Part shown: positions 25,937-35,208 of the stretch, piece by piece
How positions within the stretch are numbered: position 1 is the stretch's first letter
Layout: the number at the start of each line of letters is the position of its first letter
Position numbers and translations under genes: made by a program
Assembly (NCBI RefSeq): GCF_900198625.1
Contig: NZ_FZPK01000030.1
Coordinates: 1-45,846 of the forward strand
Source of the DNA: Helicobacter rappini
GTDB lineage: Bacteria; Campylobacterota; Campylobacteria; Campylobacterales; Helicobacteraceae
Length of the DNA stretch: 45,846 nt
Direction: 5' to 3'
Notes under the pieces: generated by a model
Databases searched by the model: none
Told to the model about the DNA's origin: nothing
Seen by the model: only the letters and a program-made list of their open reading frames with translations

Positions 25937-26422
25937 CTATTTATTTTTATCTAAATTTGTAAGGTATGTAAGGATTGTTTGTGCGTGTCCTTTTGCTTTG
26001 ACATTATAAAAAGATTCTATAATTTTTCCTTTTTGTATGATAAAGGTGCTGCGATAGATCCCCTGCACTTCTTTACCATACATTATCTTCTTACCATAGG
26101 CATGATATTTCATCGCTACACTTTTATCACTATCGCTTAAAAGCACGACATTTAAATCCTTGCTTTGTATAAACTTTTTATGTGTTGCGGGTTTATCAGG
26201 GCTAATGCCTATTACAATAGCATTATGCTTTTCAAAAGATTCTTGCAAAGCACTAAACTCTTGTGCCTCTGTGGTGCAGCCACTCGTATTATCCTTTGGA
26301 TAAAAATATAAAATGATTGTATAATCTAGCAAATCCTCTAAAGCAATCACCACATTATCTTCATTTGGTAAGCTAAATAATGGGGCTGTATCTCCTGCTT
26401 TTAACTGCATTTTTTCACTCAT
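25937..26422 (-). CDS. bcp: Thiol peroxidase of the Bcp/PrxQ family
   Basis: Reduces hydrogen peroxide and organic hydroperoxides in the cytoplasm using thioredoxin. The peroxidatic cysteine is C49 in KDNTSGCTTEAQEF. The residue five positions later, a resolving Cys in many PrxQ proteins, is Gln here, so this is a one-cysteine type. The conserved FYPKDNTSGCT and YRSTFII segments are present. Length 161 aa is typical. AAGGGA precedes the first ATG. It follows putA by 23 bases and may be cotranscribed. Confidence 0.92.
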   Translation of the reverse strand: MSEKMQLKAGDTAPLFSLPNEDNVVIALEDLLDYTIILYFYPKDNTSGCTTEAQEFSALQESFEKHNAIVIGISPDKPATHKKFIQSKDLNVVLLSDSDKSVAMKYHAYGKKIMYGKEVQGIYRSTFIIQKGKIIESFYNVKAKGHAQTILTYLTNLDKNK

Positions 26423-26445
26423 CTTTTTTCCCTTATATATAGAAT

Positions 26446-29400
26446 CTATTTATTACCTTGCAATGCTCTTCTACCAAGATTCCCATATCTATGGAATGCA
26501 ATGCTTGCGGCACGCTCTGTATGATAGTATAAAAGCTCAAAATATCCATTTGCATAGGGCTTATGATATGCGATTAACTTTCCTTTCGCCCTGCCCTGCC
26601 CTATTAGCTCTTTATATACAAGATTCTTTGTATTGGGTGCAGCAAGATAGCGGATAAGCTCATACTCCCCTGCACTCTCAATAAACTGCTCCAAGCTTTG
26701 ATACTCAATAGTGATATTTTTTAGCTGCAATGTTTTTATATGTTCTAGCACAAAACCTAAAGATTCACTCATTTCTGTGGCTTTAAGGCTAATGGTAAGC
26801 TTTGCATTAATCATTTGCGTGCTAGCAATAATGCTTAAAATATCACTTAGAGAATCTTCCTTTCTAACACGATAGATGACTGATTTTACCGGCACATAGT
26901 AAAAGAGATTGTCTTCTCCCCTTATATGCACGAAATCCCTTTTTTGTAAAAACTCATTTTCATGGAAATACGCATAGCTTTTTGCAGTTTGTAAAAACGC
27001 CTTTAACTCATTTTTTATGCCCTCATCTTGCGTAATATTAATAAGATATTGCATACTATCAATAAAGCTATGCCCCATATGTAAATTTGTGTTTAAATCT
27101 GTGTTTTCTTGTGTGCTATTGGGGATAATATCTACAAATTGTGCCACATAGTTATAACTTCCAGCCTTTCTGCCAAAGCCAACTGCTGACTTTTTAATCC
27201 CACCAAATGGCTGTCGCAGGACAATCGCCCCTGTCGTAGATTTATTAATATAAAGATTCCCTGCTTCAATGTGCTTTAGATAATAATCCCATTCCCTTTC
27301 ATCAAGAGATTCAAAACCGCTTGTTAAACCATATCCAGTAGAGTTTGCAATATCTATGGCATGCTCTAAATTTTTCGCACATATAACTGATAAAATCGGT
27401 GTGAAAAATTCGCTCTTATGTGAGTAGCTACCCTCTTTTACGCCATATTTAATACATGGTCGCATAGCATAAGGATTCTCATCTTCAAAACTTGGGGCTA
27501 ATACCCACTCTTCACCTTGCTCTAACTCTAAGCCCTGCTTTACTTTCTCATCAATAGTGCTGCTTAGATACCCTAACTTATTCTTAAAGTCAAATGGATT
27601 CCCAACATGAAGGCTATTTGCCGCATCAATCAATGTGCGTTTAAACTGCTCATCTTTATACACTTCCTCTTCAAGTATGAGTAAAGAAGTAGCACTGCAT
27701 TTCTGCCCAGAGTTAGAAAAAGCTGAATGGATAATGTTTTTTACTGCTTGGTCTCTATCTGCCATTTTGCTTACAATAGTCGCATTTTTGCCGCCTGTTT
27801 CAGCACTTAAAAATAGTGTTGGATTCTCTTTTAAAATCTCATAAGCCGTATCTTCCCCACCTGTTAAAATCGCAAAGTCTGCTTCTTTTAATAGAATCTC
27901 ATTTACATCCTTGCCACTTGCAGGTAAGAATACAAGATAATCTTTCGGTAGTCCCGCATCATAAAAACACTGCGTTAATATACTGCCTGTAACAGCAGAA
28001 ATATTAGATGGCTTATAAATCACTCTATTCCCACTAGCAAGACTAGCGGCAATGCCACCAACAGAAATAGCAACGGGGAAATTCCACGGCGTAATCACCA
28101 CGCCAACACCCTTTGGCTTTAGCATAAAATCTTTATGTGTTTCTAGCAATTTATACATGCTATGCGGATAGAATCTAAGAAAATCTATCGCCTCACTTAC
28201 CTCAGCGTCTGTTTCTGCAAAGGTTTTACCCACTTCAAGGGCTGCTATACCGATTAAATCATTACGCCTTTGTGCTACAATCTCTGCGGTTTTTAGCAAA
28301 ATCTCGCCAAGCTTTTCATAACTTAGTATATTTTGTGCTTGTTTTACATACGCCATAGCCGCTTTTAAACTATCTTTATTTGCTAAATACACATTAGCAA
28401 TGACTTTATCGCCGCCTTTTTGCTTAATCTCTCTTTTATTATCTTTTGGAGTTTTATCGCCAATTATTGGTGTAACCTCAATAGATTCTGTATTTAGCCA
28501 CTTTGTCTTAATCGCCTCCGCCCATTCTCTATTTGGTTTCAATATAAAGTCAGTATCAGGCTCGTTAAAGAAAGAAGCAAGATTTGCTTTTTGTGTAAAT
28601 GGGGCTTTAAGTCTATTTTGCTGCCTATAGCTTGTCTCTTGCACGCTTTTTATACCCTCGATTGATTGTAAAAAGATTTGTTCCTGCTGTTTCCATGCAA
28701 TAGAATCAATCTCTAAATCAAAGGCATAACGCATAAAGTTATCTTTACCTGTATTTTCATCAAGTCGCCTTACAAGATATGCAATAGCATTATTAAAATG
28801 TGCGTCATCGCATACCGGGGCGTATAAAATAAGCTTATTTCTTGAAGCTACTTCAAAACTTGCTTTTAAGTTCATACCCTCAAGCATTTCAAAAGTAAAG
28901 CTATCTTGCGCCCCTGCCCTATTTATCCTTGTCATCGCATAAGCGATTTGAAAGATATTATGCGATGCGATACCTATATCAATGTATTTAAAATTGAAAT
29001 CTTGCAGGATATAATCAAGCATTTTATTATAGTTAGAATCTGTATCAACCTTTTGTCTAAATGTCGGTAGTTCCCAACCTTTCACACTTGCAATAGTCTC
29101 TTCAGCCTCCATATTCGCACCTTTTACAATGCGAATCTTAATCGGGGGCTTACCACTCTCTACCCTCGCTTTAGAAAAGGCTACTAAAGTTTTTAGATAT
29201 TCATAAGAATCTGGCAAATACGCTTGTAATACAATCCCAGCTTTAATATCAAACTTCGCAAGAGATTCCATAAAGGCTGCCACCATGAGTTCCAAGTCCT
29301 TAAACTCTTCCATATCAAGATTAATAAACTTTGAAATCCCTGCCTTTTGCTTTTCTTCTGCAATGCCATAGAGTTTATCAAGCCTTGCTACTATCTCACG

Positions 29401-29997
29401 CTTTGAGTATTCAAAATCTAGGATATTGATTTGAGAAAAAATAGTTGTAATTTTGATAGAGATATAATTAATGTAGTTTGAGTTTAGTGCATCTTCATAC
29501 TTTTGCAAACGATAGTTTGACTCTAGATTCCCAAGCACCTCTTCACCGATTAGATTCACATTTAAGCCAATGTTTTCACTAGCCCTTTTATCTGCATGTT
29601 TTTTCAGGGCAATGGGCGAGGCATCTAGCACCATAGCTTTTGTGTCTTTTTTTAGATTCTTTATGAAAAAAGGCACACTCACACATGGCATACTCTTACC
29701 CACACCCAAAAATAGCTGCAACAATACCTTTTCAAACGAAGAGAAAAAATCAGCAATCCCATATTTCTGCAAAGTATGCGAGATGAGTTCGTGTGCCATT
29801 TCATTATCTTTTGAGCGAAAACTTCTATCAAGCAACTCAATAAGCATGACCTTACTGCTTGGATTTTCAAGCATTTTCATCATCTTTTTACGGAATCTTT
29901 TTTCTTTACAACTTAAATCACTATTGATTTTGTGCTGCAATGTCTTTGCTAAGGACAAACTTGCCTCAATTATCTCTTTATTATCAACGGATTGCAT
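26446..29997 (-). CDS. putA: Bifunctional proline dehydrogenase/P5C dehydrogenase
   Basis: Oxidises proline to glutamate in two steps, feeding electrons to quinone and NAD; proline is a major fuel in Helicobacter. At 1183 aa it matches the family. The FAD-binding PRODH barrel lies around residues 170-470 (VLQAYLPDSYEYLK, KIRIVKGANMEAEE), and the aldehyde dehydrogenase domain around 530-1000, with the Glu in AETGGKNATIV and the catalytic Cys near 767 in GQKCSA. There is no N-terminal DNA-binding domain. The start at 29997 follows AAGGAGATATT; an ATG 18 codons upstream lacks a site. No putP is adjacent. Confidence 0.96.
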   Translation of the reverse strand: MQSVDNKEIIEASLSLAKTLQHKINSDLSCKEKRFRKKMMKMLENPSSKVMLIELLDRSFRSKDNEMAHELISHTLQKYGIADFFSSFEKVLLQLFLGVGKSMPCVSVPFFIKNLKKDTKAMVLDASPIALKKHADKRASENIGLNVNLIGEEVLGNLESNYRLQKYEDALNSNYINYISIKITTIFSQINILDFEYSKREIVARLDKLYGIAEEKQKAGISKFINLDMEEFKDLELMVAAFMESLAKFDIKAGIVLQAYLPDSYEYLKTLVAFSKARVESGKPPIKIRIVKGANMEAEETIASVKGWELPTFRQKVDTDSNYNKMLDYILQDFNFKYIDIGIASHNIFQIAYAMTRINRAGAQDSFTFEMLEGMNLKASFEVASRNKLILYAPVCDDAHFNNAIAYLVRRLDENTGKDNFMRYAFDLEIDSIAWKQQEQIFLQSIEGIKSVQETSYRQQNRLKAPFTQKANLASFFNEPDTDFILKPNREWAEAIKTKWLNTESIEVTPIIGDKTPKDNKREIKQKGGDKVIANVYLANKDSLKAAMAYVKQAQNILSYEKLGEILLKTAEIVAQRRNDLIGIAALEVGKTFAETDAEVSEAIDFLRFYPHSMYKLLETHKDFMLKPKGVGVVITPWNFPVAISVGGIAASLASGNRVIYKPSNISAVTGSILTQCFYDAGLPKDYLVFLPASGKDVNEILLKEADFAILTGGEDTAYEILKENPTLFLSAETGGKNATIVSKMADRDQAVKNIIHSAFSNSGQKCSATSLLILEEEVYKDEQFKRTLIDAANSLHVGNPFDFKNKLGYLSSTIDEKVKQGLELEQGEEWVLAPSFEDENPYAMRPCIKYGVKEGSYSHKSEFFTPILSVICAKNLEHAIDIANSTGYGLTSGFESLDEREWDYYLKHIEAGNLYINKSTTGAIVLRQPFGGIKKSAVGFGRKAGSYNYVAQFVDIIPNSTQENTDLNTNLHMGHSFIDSMQYLINITQDEGIKNELKAFLQTAKSYAYFHENEFLQKRDFVHIRGEDNLFYYVPVKSVIYRVRKEDSLSDILSIIASTQMINAKLTISLKATEMSESLGFVLEHIKTLQLKNITIEYQSLEQFIESAGEYELIRYLAAPNTKNLVYKELIGQGRAKGKLIAYHKPYANGYFELLYYHTERAASIAFHRYGNLGRRALQGNK

Positions 29998-30029
29998 AAT
30001 ATCTCCTTTCAAACTAAGCATAAACGCAT

Positions 30030-30035
30030 ATTGTA
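30030..30035 (-). promoter_or_regulatory. Possible -10 of putA
   Basis: TACAAT on the minus strand in GGGTTACAATATGC, 33 bases upstream of the putA ATG. A weak prediction without a -35. Confidence 0.3.
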
Positions 30036-30161
30036 ACCCAAAGTTATGCAATAAAGAGTAAAAAATATAAAAATTTATATTTTATTTATAGGGCTTTTTT
30101 AGTTTATTTACATAAAGGCGAAATATCCGGAAACTTATGCAACACAATATCACATATTCCG

Positions 30162-30905
30162 CTATCCTCTCTGTAAATTATAAACAATTGGAATCTCAAC
30201 ATATACATTTTCATCTGGTTTTGGGAAATGCTTACACGCTCTTTTTAAGGTCTTAATCGCGGCTTTATCAAGCAAAGCATGTGGTGAACGCCTTACAATC
30301 TCAAAGTGAGAAACCTTTCCATTTATATCGATATAGAATTTTACAAGCACCTCTCCTTCATACCCTCTTTGCAATGCAAGCGGCGGATAGATGTGTCGCT
30401 TCTCTACCGCACGATGTATGGCTTGTAGAAACTCATTTTCATTGCCATCAGAGAAACGCATAATCTTGATATTTTCTTGTGCGAATGCTTCATTATTGGG
30501 CTTTGCTGTCGTAGTGGCTTTTGTCGCCTCTGTCTCTTGTGCTACTTCTTTTGGAGATTCTGGAATCTTTTCTGCAACCTCTTTTTGTGGCTCTTCCATA
30601 GCTTGTAATGGCGTAGGTTCTGGCTTTGGCGGGGCTTGTATCATCTCTTTTTTTGGTTTGTGTATTTGTGGCTTATGCACCTTTTTTGGCTGCTCTACTC
30701 TCTCTGCTATGGGGTCTTTGCTTGGAGGGGCAAAGGCTGAAAGCTGAATGGTTATAAACTGGTCGCCATCTTCTTTTTCTTTAAATACATTCACATTGCT
30801 ATATATGCTATAACTAAAGATTCCCACCGCACCTATAAATGCGAATGCAACACCATAAAAGCTTGGATTCTTAATTACGCTGCGTATCGATTCTAAATTT
30901 ATCAT
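30162..30905 (-). CDS. tonB: TonB energy transducer
   Basis: Couples proton-motive force to outer-membrane receptors for iron and nickel complexes. One N-terminal membrane helix (FYGVAFAFIGAVGIFSYSIY), a proline/lysine/glutamate-rich periplasmic spacer (~60-130), and the C-terminal TonB domain (YPPLALQRGYEGEVLVKFYI, LLDKAAIKTLKRA) are visible. 247 aa. Its start overlaps the exbD end by 35 bases, and AAAAGGGG inside exbD serves as its ribosome site, so translation is coupled. Confidence 0.93.
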   Translation of the reverse strand: MINLESIRSVIKNPSFYGVAFAFIGAVGIFSYSIYSNVNVFKEKEDGDQFITIQLSAFAPPSKDPIAERVEQPKKVHKPQIHKPKKEMIQAPPKPEPTPLQAMEEPQKEVAEKIPESPKEVAQETEATKATTTAKPNNEAFAQENIKIMRFSDGNENEFLQAIHRAVEKRHIYPPLALQRGYEGEVLVKFYIDINGKVSHFEIVRRSPHALLDKAAIKTLKRACKHFPKPDENVYVEIPIVYNLQRG

Positions 30906-31263
30906 GATTATGCCCCTTTTTTGTGAGCTGGTCTATCACAAACACTAATCGCTCAAGACTAGAATTCTTATCACCTTTAAAATGCACCATAGAATCATTT
31001 GGTATCGTGCTTATAAAAGATTCAAAGTCATCTATATTTATTTCCTTATCATCTACATATATATTATTGTCCGCATTAACTACAATTATAATGGGTTTTT
31101 CATCATCTTTTTTCTCTTGTTCTGTGCTGCTTGCATTGGGAACTTCTACCTTTATTTTCCCCTGTGAGACAAAGGTAGAGATTGATAATACAAGTGCGAG
31201 TAGGACAAGCATAATGTCGATAAAAGGAACAATATTTAATCCATCTCCGCGTTTAATCTTCAT
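30871..31263 (-). CDS. exbD: Biopolymer transport protein ExbD
   Basis: Small proton-channel partner of ExbB. A single N-terminal helix carries the conserved aspartate in VPFIDIMLVLLALVL, followed by a periplasmic domain. 130 aa, normal length. Nine bases separate it from exbB, and it overlaps tonB. The C-terminal half is rich in Asp and Lys and less conserved. Confidence 0.92.
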   Translation of the reverse strand: MKIKRGDGLNIVPFIDIMLVLLALVLSISTFVSQGKIKVEVPNASSTEQEKKDDEKPIIIVVNADNNIYVDDKEINIDDFESFISTIPNDSMVHFKGDKNSSLERLVFVIDQLTKKGHNHDKFRIDTQRN

Positions 31264-31272
31264 GTAATGCCC

Positions 31273-31707
31273 CTAGTCTATGTGTTTCTTATTTAGAATC
31301 TTGAAGCGATTTACCTTTGTGTCTGCCACACGCAAAAACGCATTATAAATCATTAAAGTAGGAATGGCGACTACAAGCCCAAGTGCTGTTGCTTTCAATG
31401 CCATAGATAGCCCAAGTGTTATGCTTTTTACATCAATGTTACCACTACCACCCATATCATAGAATACAATCATAATGCCTACCACCGTGCCTAAAAGCCC
31501 AACATAAGGCGCATTAGAATACACGATATATAAAAGTGTGAGATTCTTACTCACATCTTCTTCTAACTCTTTTACATCGGTGTATTTCTCAAACTGCAAA
31601 CGAGTAAAAAACATAAATCTTTCGATACTAAAATATACAACAAGCAATGCCATAAAACCCAAAATACTAAATACAAGCGGATCAAGATAGATTTTCAAAA
31701 ACTCCAT
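31273..31707 (-). CDS. exbB: Biopolymer transport protein ExbB
   Basis: Three-helix inner-membrane protein forming the proton channel with ExbD. The conserved SNAPYVGLLGTVVGIMIVF segment and the third helix (ALKATALGLVVAIPTLMIYN) are typical. I start at 31707 (MEFLKIYLDPLVF) because AAGG lies 5 bases upstream; ATG 31731 and TTG 31737 extend the same frame without a site. An extended -10 lies 47-57 bases before this start. First gene of exbB-exbD-tonB, divergent from ureA. Confidence 0.9.
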   Translation of the reverse strand: MEFLKIYLDPLVFSILGFMALLVVYFSIERFMFFTRLQFEKYTDVKELEEDVSKNLTLLYIVYSNAPYVGLLGTVVGIMIVFYDMGGSGNIDVKSITLGLSMALKATALGLVVAIPTLMIYNAFLRVADTKVNRFKILNKKHID

Positions 31708-31753
31708 AATACCTTGCAAAATAAACTCCATATTCAATTTTATATGATTTGCA

Positions 31754-31764
31754 ATAATAGCATA
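31754..31764 (-). promoter_or_regulatory. Extended -10 promoter of exbB
   Basis: TATGCTATTAT on the minus strand, close to the Helicobacter sigma-80 extended -10. It would give a leader of about 40 bases to the chosen exbB start. Confidence 0.45.
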
Positions 31765-31912
31765 ATAAGATTAATTTTTACTTTTAGTAATGTTAAAATA
31801 TGAATTTTTGATAAGCTTTGTTATTTTCATAAGAATATTGTGAAACAAATAGTGGTTAAAAATCTACAAGTGAGATATTTCACCGCAAAAATAACAAACT
31901 ATAAGGTATGTT

Positions 31913-31935
31913 ACTATTTTGTTTATACTTATAGT
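31913..31935 (+). promoter_or_regulatory. ureA promoter with overlapping dyad
   Basis: TATACT (31924-31929) is a plausible -10, 43 bases before ureA. It lies inside a dyad ACTAT-N13-ATAGT (31913-31917 with 31931-31935). Spacing is similar to that of nickel regulator NikR sites in Helicobacter, but the arms differ from the published-type TATWATT, so the regulator is uncertain. Confidence 0.35.
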
Positions 31936-31972
31936 GTAAATACTTATTTTTACATTTCATAAAGGAATATTC

Positions 31973-32650
31973 ATGAGATTAACCCCAAGAGAGTTAGATA
32001 AGATGATGTTGCATTATGCTGGGACTTTGGCAAAGAGTCGCAAAGATAAAGGCATAAAGCTAAATTATGTAGAATCTATTGCCTATATTTCTATGGAGAT
32101 TATGGAGCACGCAAGAGAGGGCAAAAAAAGTGTCGCTGAACTCATGCAGTTAGGCAGGACGCTTTTAAAAGCAGATGATGTGATGGAAGGTGTAGCAAAT
32201 ATGATACATGATGTGCAAGTTGAGGTGAGTTTCCCTGATGGCACAAAACTTGTTACAATTCATAATCCTATTGAAGATAGCGGCAAACTAAAACCGGGTG
32301 AATTTATCCTAAAAGATGAAGAGATTGTGTTGAATGCAAATAAAGATTCTATCAGCATTAAGGTTACAAATAAGGGCGATAGACCGATACAAGTAGGCTC
32401 ACATTTTCACTTTTTTGAGACAAATAAGCTTTTGGTATTTGATAGAGAGATGGCTTATGGCAAAAGGCTTGATATTGCGTCTGGGACTTCTGTGAGATTT
32501 GAGCCCGGTGAGACTAAGAGTGTGAATCTCATTAGCTTTGGTGGGAATGAGAGGCTATATGGATTTAATGACTTAGTCAATGGGCAAATAAGCGAAGCCA
32601 ATAAGCAACAAGCCTTAGATAATGCGAGAAATAAGGGTTTTGTAGATTGA
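31973..32650 (+). CDS. ureA: Urease subunit alpha (fused gamma/beta)
   Basis: Helicobacter-type UreA, equivalent to the fused UreA and UreB of other bacteria. Residues 1-~100 are the gamma-like domain ([29 protein letters not shown]) and ~105-215 the beta-like domain ([33 protein letters not shown]). At 225 aa it lacks the ~13-residue C-terminal tail of H. pylori UreA, which helps join trimers into the large assembly. AAAGGAA precedes the ATG. Unusually, 321 bases rather than a few separate it from ureB. Confidence 0.97.
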   Translation: MRLTPRELDKMMLHYAGTLAKSRKDKGIKLNYVESIAYISMEIMEHAREGKKSVAELMQLGRTLLKADDVMEGVANMIHDVQVEVSFPDGTKLVTIHNPIEDSGKLKPGEFILKDEEIVLNANKDSISIKVTNKGDRPIQVGSHFHFFETNKLLVFDREMAYGKRLDIASGTSVRFEPGETKSVNLISFGGNERLYGFNDLVNGQISEANKQQALDNARNKGFVD

Positions 32651-32971
32651 GTTAGGGTGATTATTCTTTTAAATAAGAATAGGGTTTTGTTGTATTAAGT
32701 GAAGTAGCAAGACTTTATTTTGTTATTGAATATGTATTTTGTTGTTTTGCATTAAGGATAAAAACTCTTCTTATAGAAAGAGATGTTTCAGCACTAAAGT
32801 GCTTCAACATGACAAACCAATACAACATTTATGTTGAGTGTGAAACACAAAATATCTGTATTTTACAAAAGAGTTTTGACACAAGCGTGTTAATATGACA
32901 AACAAAGCCAAAAGATTCAGTAAAATTTAAGCTTAAGGGCTTTGAATAATAAATTATAAGAAAGGAAAAAC
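32651..32971. other. Repeat-containing spacer between ureA and ureB
   Basis: No ORF. It holds a perfect hairpin AGCACT-AA-AGTGCT (32790-32803) followed by TCAACATGACAAAC, and a second related piece ending GTTAATATGACAAAC (~32878-32905). Read on the minus strand these resemble the TTGTCATATTGAG repeat family seen at 16318 and in hsdS. The hairpin could reduce read-through into ureB or mark an RNA cleavage site. Confidence 0.55.
32785..32910. repeat. Degenerate palindromic repeats (TTGTCATATTGAG family) in the urease operon
   Basis: Two diverged units on the minus strand, TTTGTCATGTTGAAGCAC and TTTGTCATATTAACACGC, share their first ~10 bases with the element at 16318 and with modules in hsdS. 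They occupy the space normally absent between ureA and ureB. Confidence 0.5.
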
Positions 32972-34681
32972 ATGATAAAAATAAATAGACAAGAATATGT
33001 CTCTATGTATGGACCAACAACGGGTGATAAGATAAGACTAGGCGATACAGAATTATTCGCAGAGATTGAAAAAGATTATGCGATATATGGAGAAGAGATT
33101 AAGTTTGGCGGTGGCAAGACTATAAGAGATGGTATGGCGCAATCCGTAAGCGATAGTGAAAATGAGCTAGATTCTGTAATCACAAATGCAGTTATTATAG
33201 ATTACACTGGAATCTATAAAGCAGATATAGGCATAAAAAATGGAAAGATTTTTGGCATTGGAAAAGCGGGGAATAAAGACACACAAGATGGTGTATGTGA
33301 TAAACTTATTGTTGGCACAAATACAGAAGTTATCGCTGGTGAGGGACTAATCGTTACTGCTGGTGGCATTGATACGCATATCCACTACATTTCGCCTACA
33401 CAGATTCCAACGGCTTTATATAGCGGCGTTACCACTATGATTGGTGGGGGGACTGGTCCTGCGGCTGGGACTAGTGCGACGACTTGCACACCGGGGAGTT
33501 GGCACATGCGTGAGATGATTAGGGCGACACAGCATTATGCTATGAATTTTGGCTTTTTTGGTAAGGGTAATAGCTCGAATGAAAATGCTTTGAGTAAGCA
33601 GATAGAATCTGGGGCTTTGGGCTTAAAGGTGCATGAAGATTGGGGTTCAACACCCGCAGCAATTAATCATGCTTTAAATATTGCAGATAAATATGATGTC
33701 CAAATCGCTATCCATACTGATACACTCAATGAGGCTGGTTGCATGGAAGACACTTTGCAAGCAATTAATGGTAGGACGATACACACTTTTCATACAGAAG
33801 GTGCTGGTGGCGGACATGCCCCTGATATTATCAAAGCAGCAGGGGAACTCCATGTATTACCCGCTTCAACAAATCCTACGATTCCCTTTACGACAAATAC
33901 TGCTGATGAGCATTTAGACATGCTTATGGTTTGCCATCATTTAGATAAAAATATTAAAGAAGATGTGGCTTTCGCAGATTCTAGAATCCGCCCTGAGACA
34001 ATCGCTGCGGAAGATACCCTACATGACATGGGAATCTTTTCTATCACAAGCTCTGACTCACAAGCTATGGGTAGAGTTGGCGAAGTCATCATTAGGACTT
34101 GGCAAACAGCTGATAAGTGTAAAAGAGAGTTTGGTGCATTAAAAGAAGAAAAAGGCGATAATGATAACTTTAGAATCAAACGCTATATCGCAAAATATAC
34201 CATAAATCCAGCCATAGCTCATGGCATAGCAGATTATGTTGGCTCTGTCGAGATAGGTAAAATCGCTGATTTAGTGATTTGGAAACCAAGTATGTTTGGT
34301 GTGAAACCTGAAATGATTCTTAAAAATGGCATGATTGTCGCAGCAAAAATAGGTGATAGCAACGCTTCAATCCCAACACCACAACCAATAGTCTATGCTG
34401 ATATGTTTGGCAGTGTGGGAAGTGCAAAGTATGATTGTGGTTTTACTTTTGTATCAAAAGTAGCTTTTGATTCTAATATCAAAGAAAAATATGGGATAGA
34501 AAGAAATATTTTGCCTGTAAAAAATTGTAGAAATATCACAAAAAAAGATATGAAATATAATGATGTGGTAGAAAAAATAGAAGTAGATTCTGAAACCTAT
34601 GAAGTAAAGGTAAATGGAGTAAAAATCACTTCAAAACCCGTTAGTAAAGTGTCCTTAGGGCAGCTTTACACTCTCTTTTAG
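32972..34681 (+). CDS. ureB: Urease subunit beta (catalytic)
   Basis: Catalytic nickel subunit; hydrolyses urea to ammonia and carbamate in the cytoplasm. At 569 aa, numbering matches H. pylori: nickel ligands H136, H138 (THIHY), carbamylated K219 (GLKVHEDWG), H248 (IHTD), H274 (HTEG), D362 (SSDSQAMG); flap C321-H322 and R338. All are present, so it should be active. Residues 164-190 ([19 protein letters not shown]) look more like non-Helicobacter ureases than H. pylori. AAAGGAA precedes the ATG. Because accessory genes follow, this is the nickel type, not the stand-alone iron UreA2B2. Confidence 0.98.
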   Translation: MIKINRQEYVSMYGPTTGDKIRLGDTELFAEIEKDYAIYGEEIKFGGGKTIRDGMAQSVSDSENELDSVITNAVIIDYTGIYKADIGIKNGKIFGIGKAGNKDTQDGVCDKLIVGTNTEVIAGEGLIVTAGGIDTHIHYISPTQIPTALYSGVTTMIGGGTGPAAGTSATTCTPGSWHMREMIRATQHYAMNFGFFGKGNSSNENALSKQIESGALGLKVHEDWGSTPAAINHALNIADKYDVQIAIHTDTLNEAGCMEDTLQAINGRTIHTFHTEGAGGGHAPDIIKAAGELHVLPASTNPTIPFTTNTADEHLDMLMVCHHLDKNIKEDVAFADSRIRPETIAAEDTLHDMGIFSITSSDSQAMGRVGEVIIRTWQTADKCKREFGALKEEKGDNDNFRIKRYIAKYTINPAIAHGIADYVGSVEIGKIADLVIWKPSMFGVKPEMILKNGMIVAAKIGDSNASIPTPQPIVYADMFGSVGSAKYDCGFTFVSKVAFDSNIKEKYGIERNILPVKNCRNITKKDMKYNDVVEKIEVDSETYEVKVNGVKITSKPVSKVSLGQLYTLF

Positions 34682-34695
34682 TAAAAGGTGTGTAA

Positions 34696-35208
34696 ATGCT
34701 AGAAATTGTATTGCTTTATGTAGCCATTGTGCTTATTAATAATGGAATCTGTAGGCTTAGCAATATCGATAGCAAGAGTGCTTCTATTATGAATATCTTT
34801 GTAGGCTTACTCTCTGTTATTATTAATGTTATAGCCATTATACATGGTGATTTTAATAATGATAAAAGTGATTTTTATGCAGCAGCGACCGGCTTATTAT
34901 TTGGCTTTACTTATTTATTTGTCGCTGCTAATAATCTTTTTAATCTTGATACAAGAGCGTTTGGCTGGTATAGCCTATTTGTTGCGATAAACTCCATTCC
35001 AGCGGCATATTTGAGTTATAAAGATGATGTCGTGCATATCTCATTTACTGCCATTTGGCTTGCATGGGGAGTCTTATGGCTCACTGGCTTTATTGAGTGT
35101 GTTTTAAAGATTGAGTTAAAGTTTGTGCCTTATCTTGCTATTTTTGAGGGCATTGTTACAGCGTGGATACCTGCTTGGCTATTTTTCATGGGTATTTGGA
35201 GTATGTAG
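34696..35208 (+). CDS. ureI: Urea channel UreI, short-loop form
   Basis: Six-helix inner-membrane urea channel of the AmiS/UreI family, letting urea reach cytoplasmic urease. Conserved helices include ATGLLFGFTYLFVAANNLF, WYSLFVAINSIPAAYLS, AIWLAWGVLWLTGFIE and AWIPAWLFFMGIW. At 170 aa it is ~25 residues shorter than H. pylori UreI, and the missing part is in the periplasmic loops. The first loop (HGDFNNDKSDF) and second loop (YKDDVVHIS) hold few of the histidines that gate the H. pylori channel at low pH. It overlaps ureE by one base. Confidence 0.93.
   Translation: MLEIVLLYVAIVLINNGICRLSNIDSKSASIMNIFVGLLSVIINVIAIIHGDFNNDKSDFYAAATGLLFGFTYLFVAANNLFNLDTRAFGWYSLFVAINSIPAAYLSYKDDVVHISFTAIWLAWGVLWLTGFIECVLKIELKFVPYLAIFEGIVTAWIPAWLFFMGIWSM

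Noticed and set aside
32972-34681. Iron-dependent urease UreA2B2
   Set aside because: That form occurs as a stand-alone pair; here ureI and all nickel accessory genes follow in the same direction.
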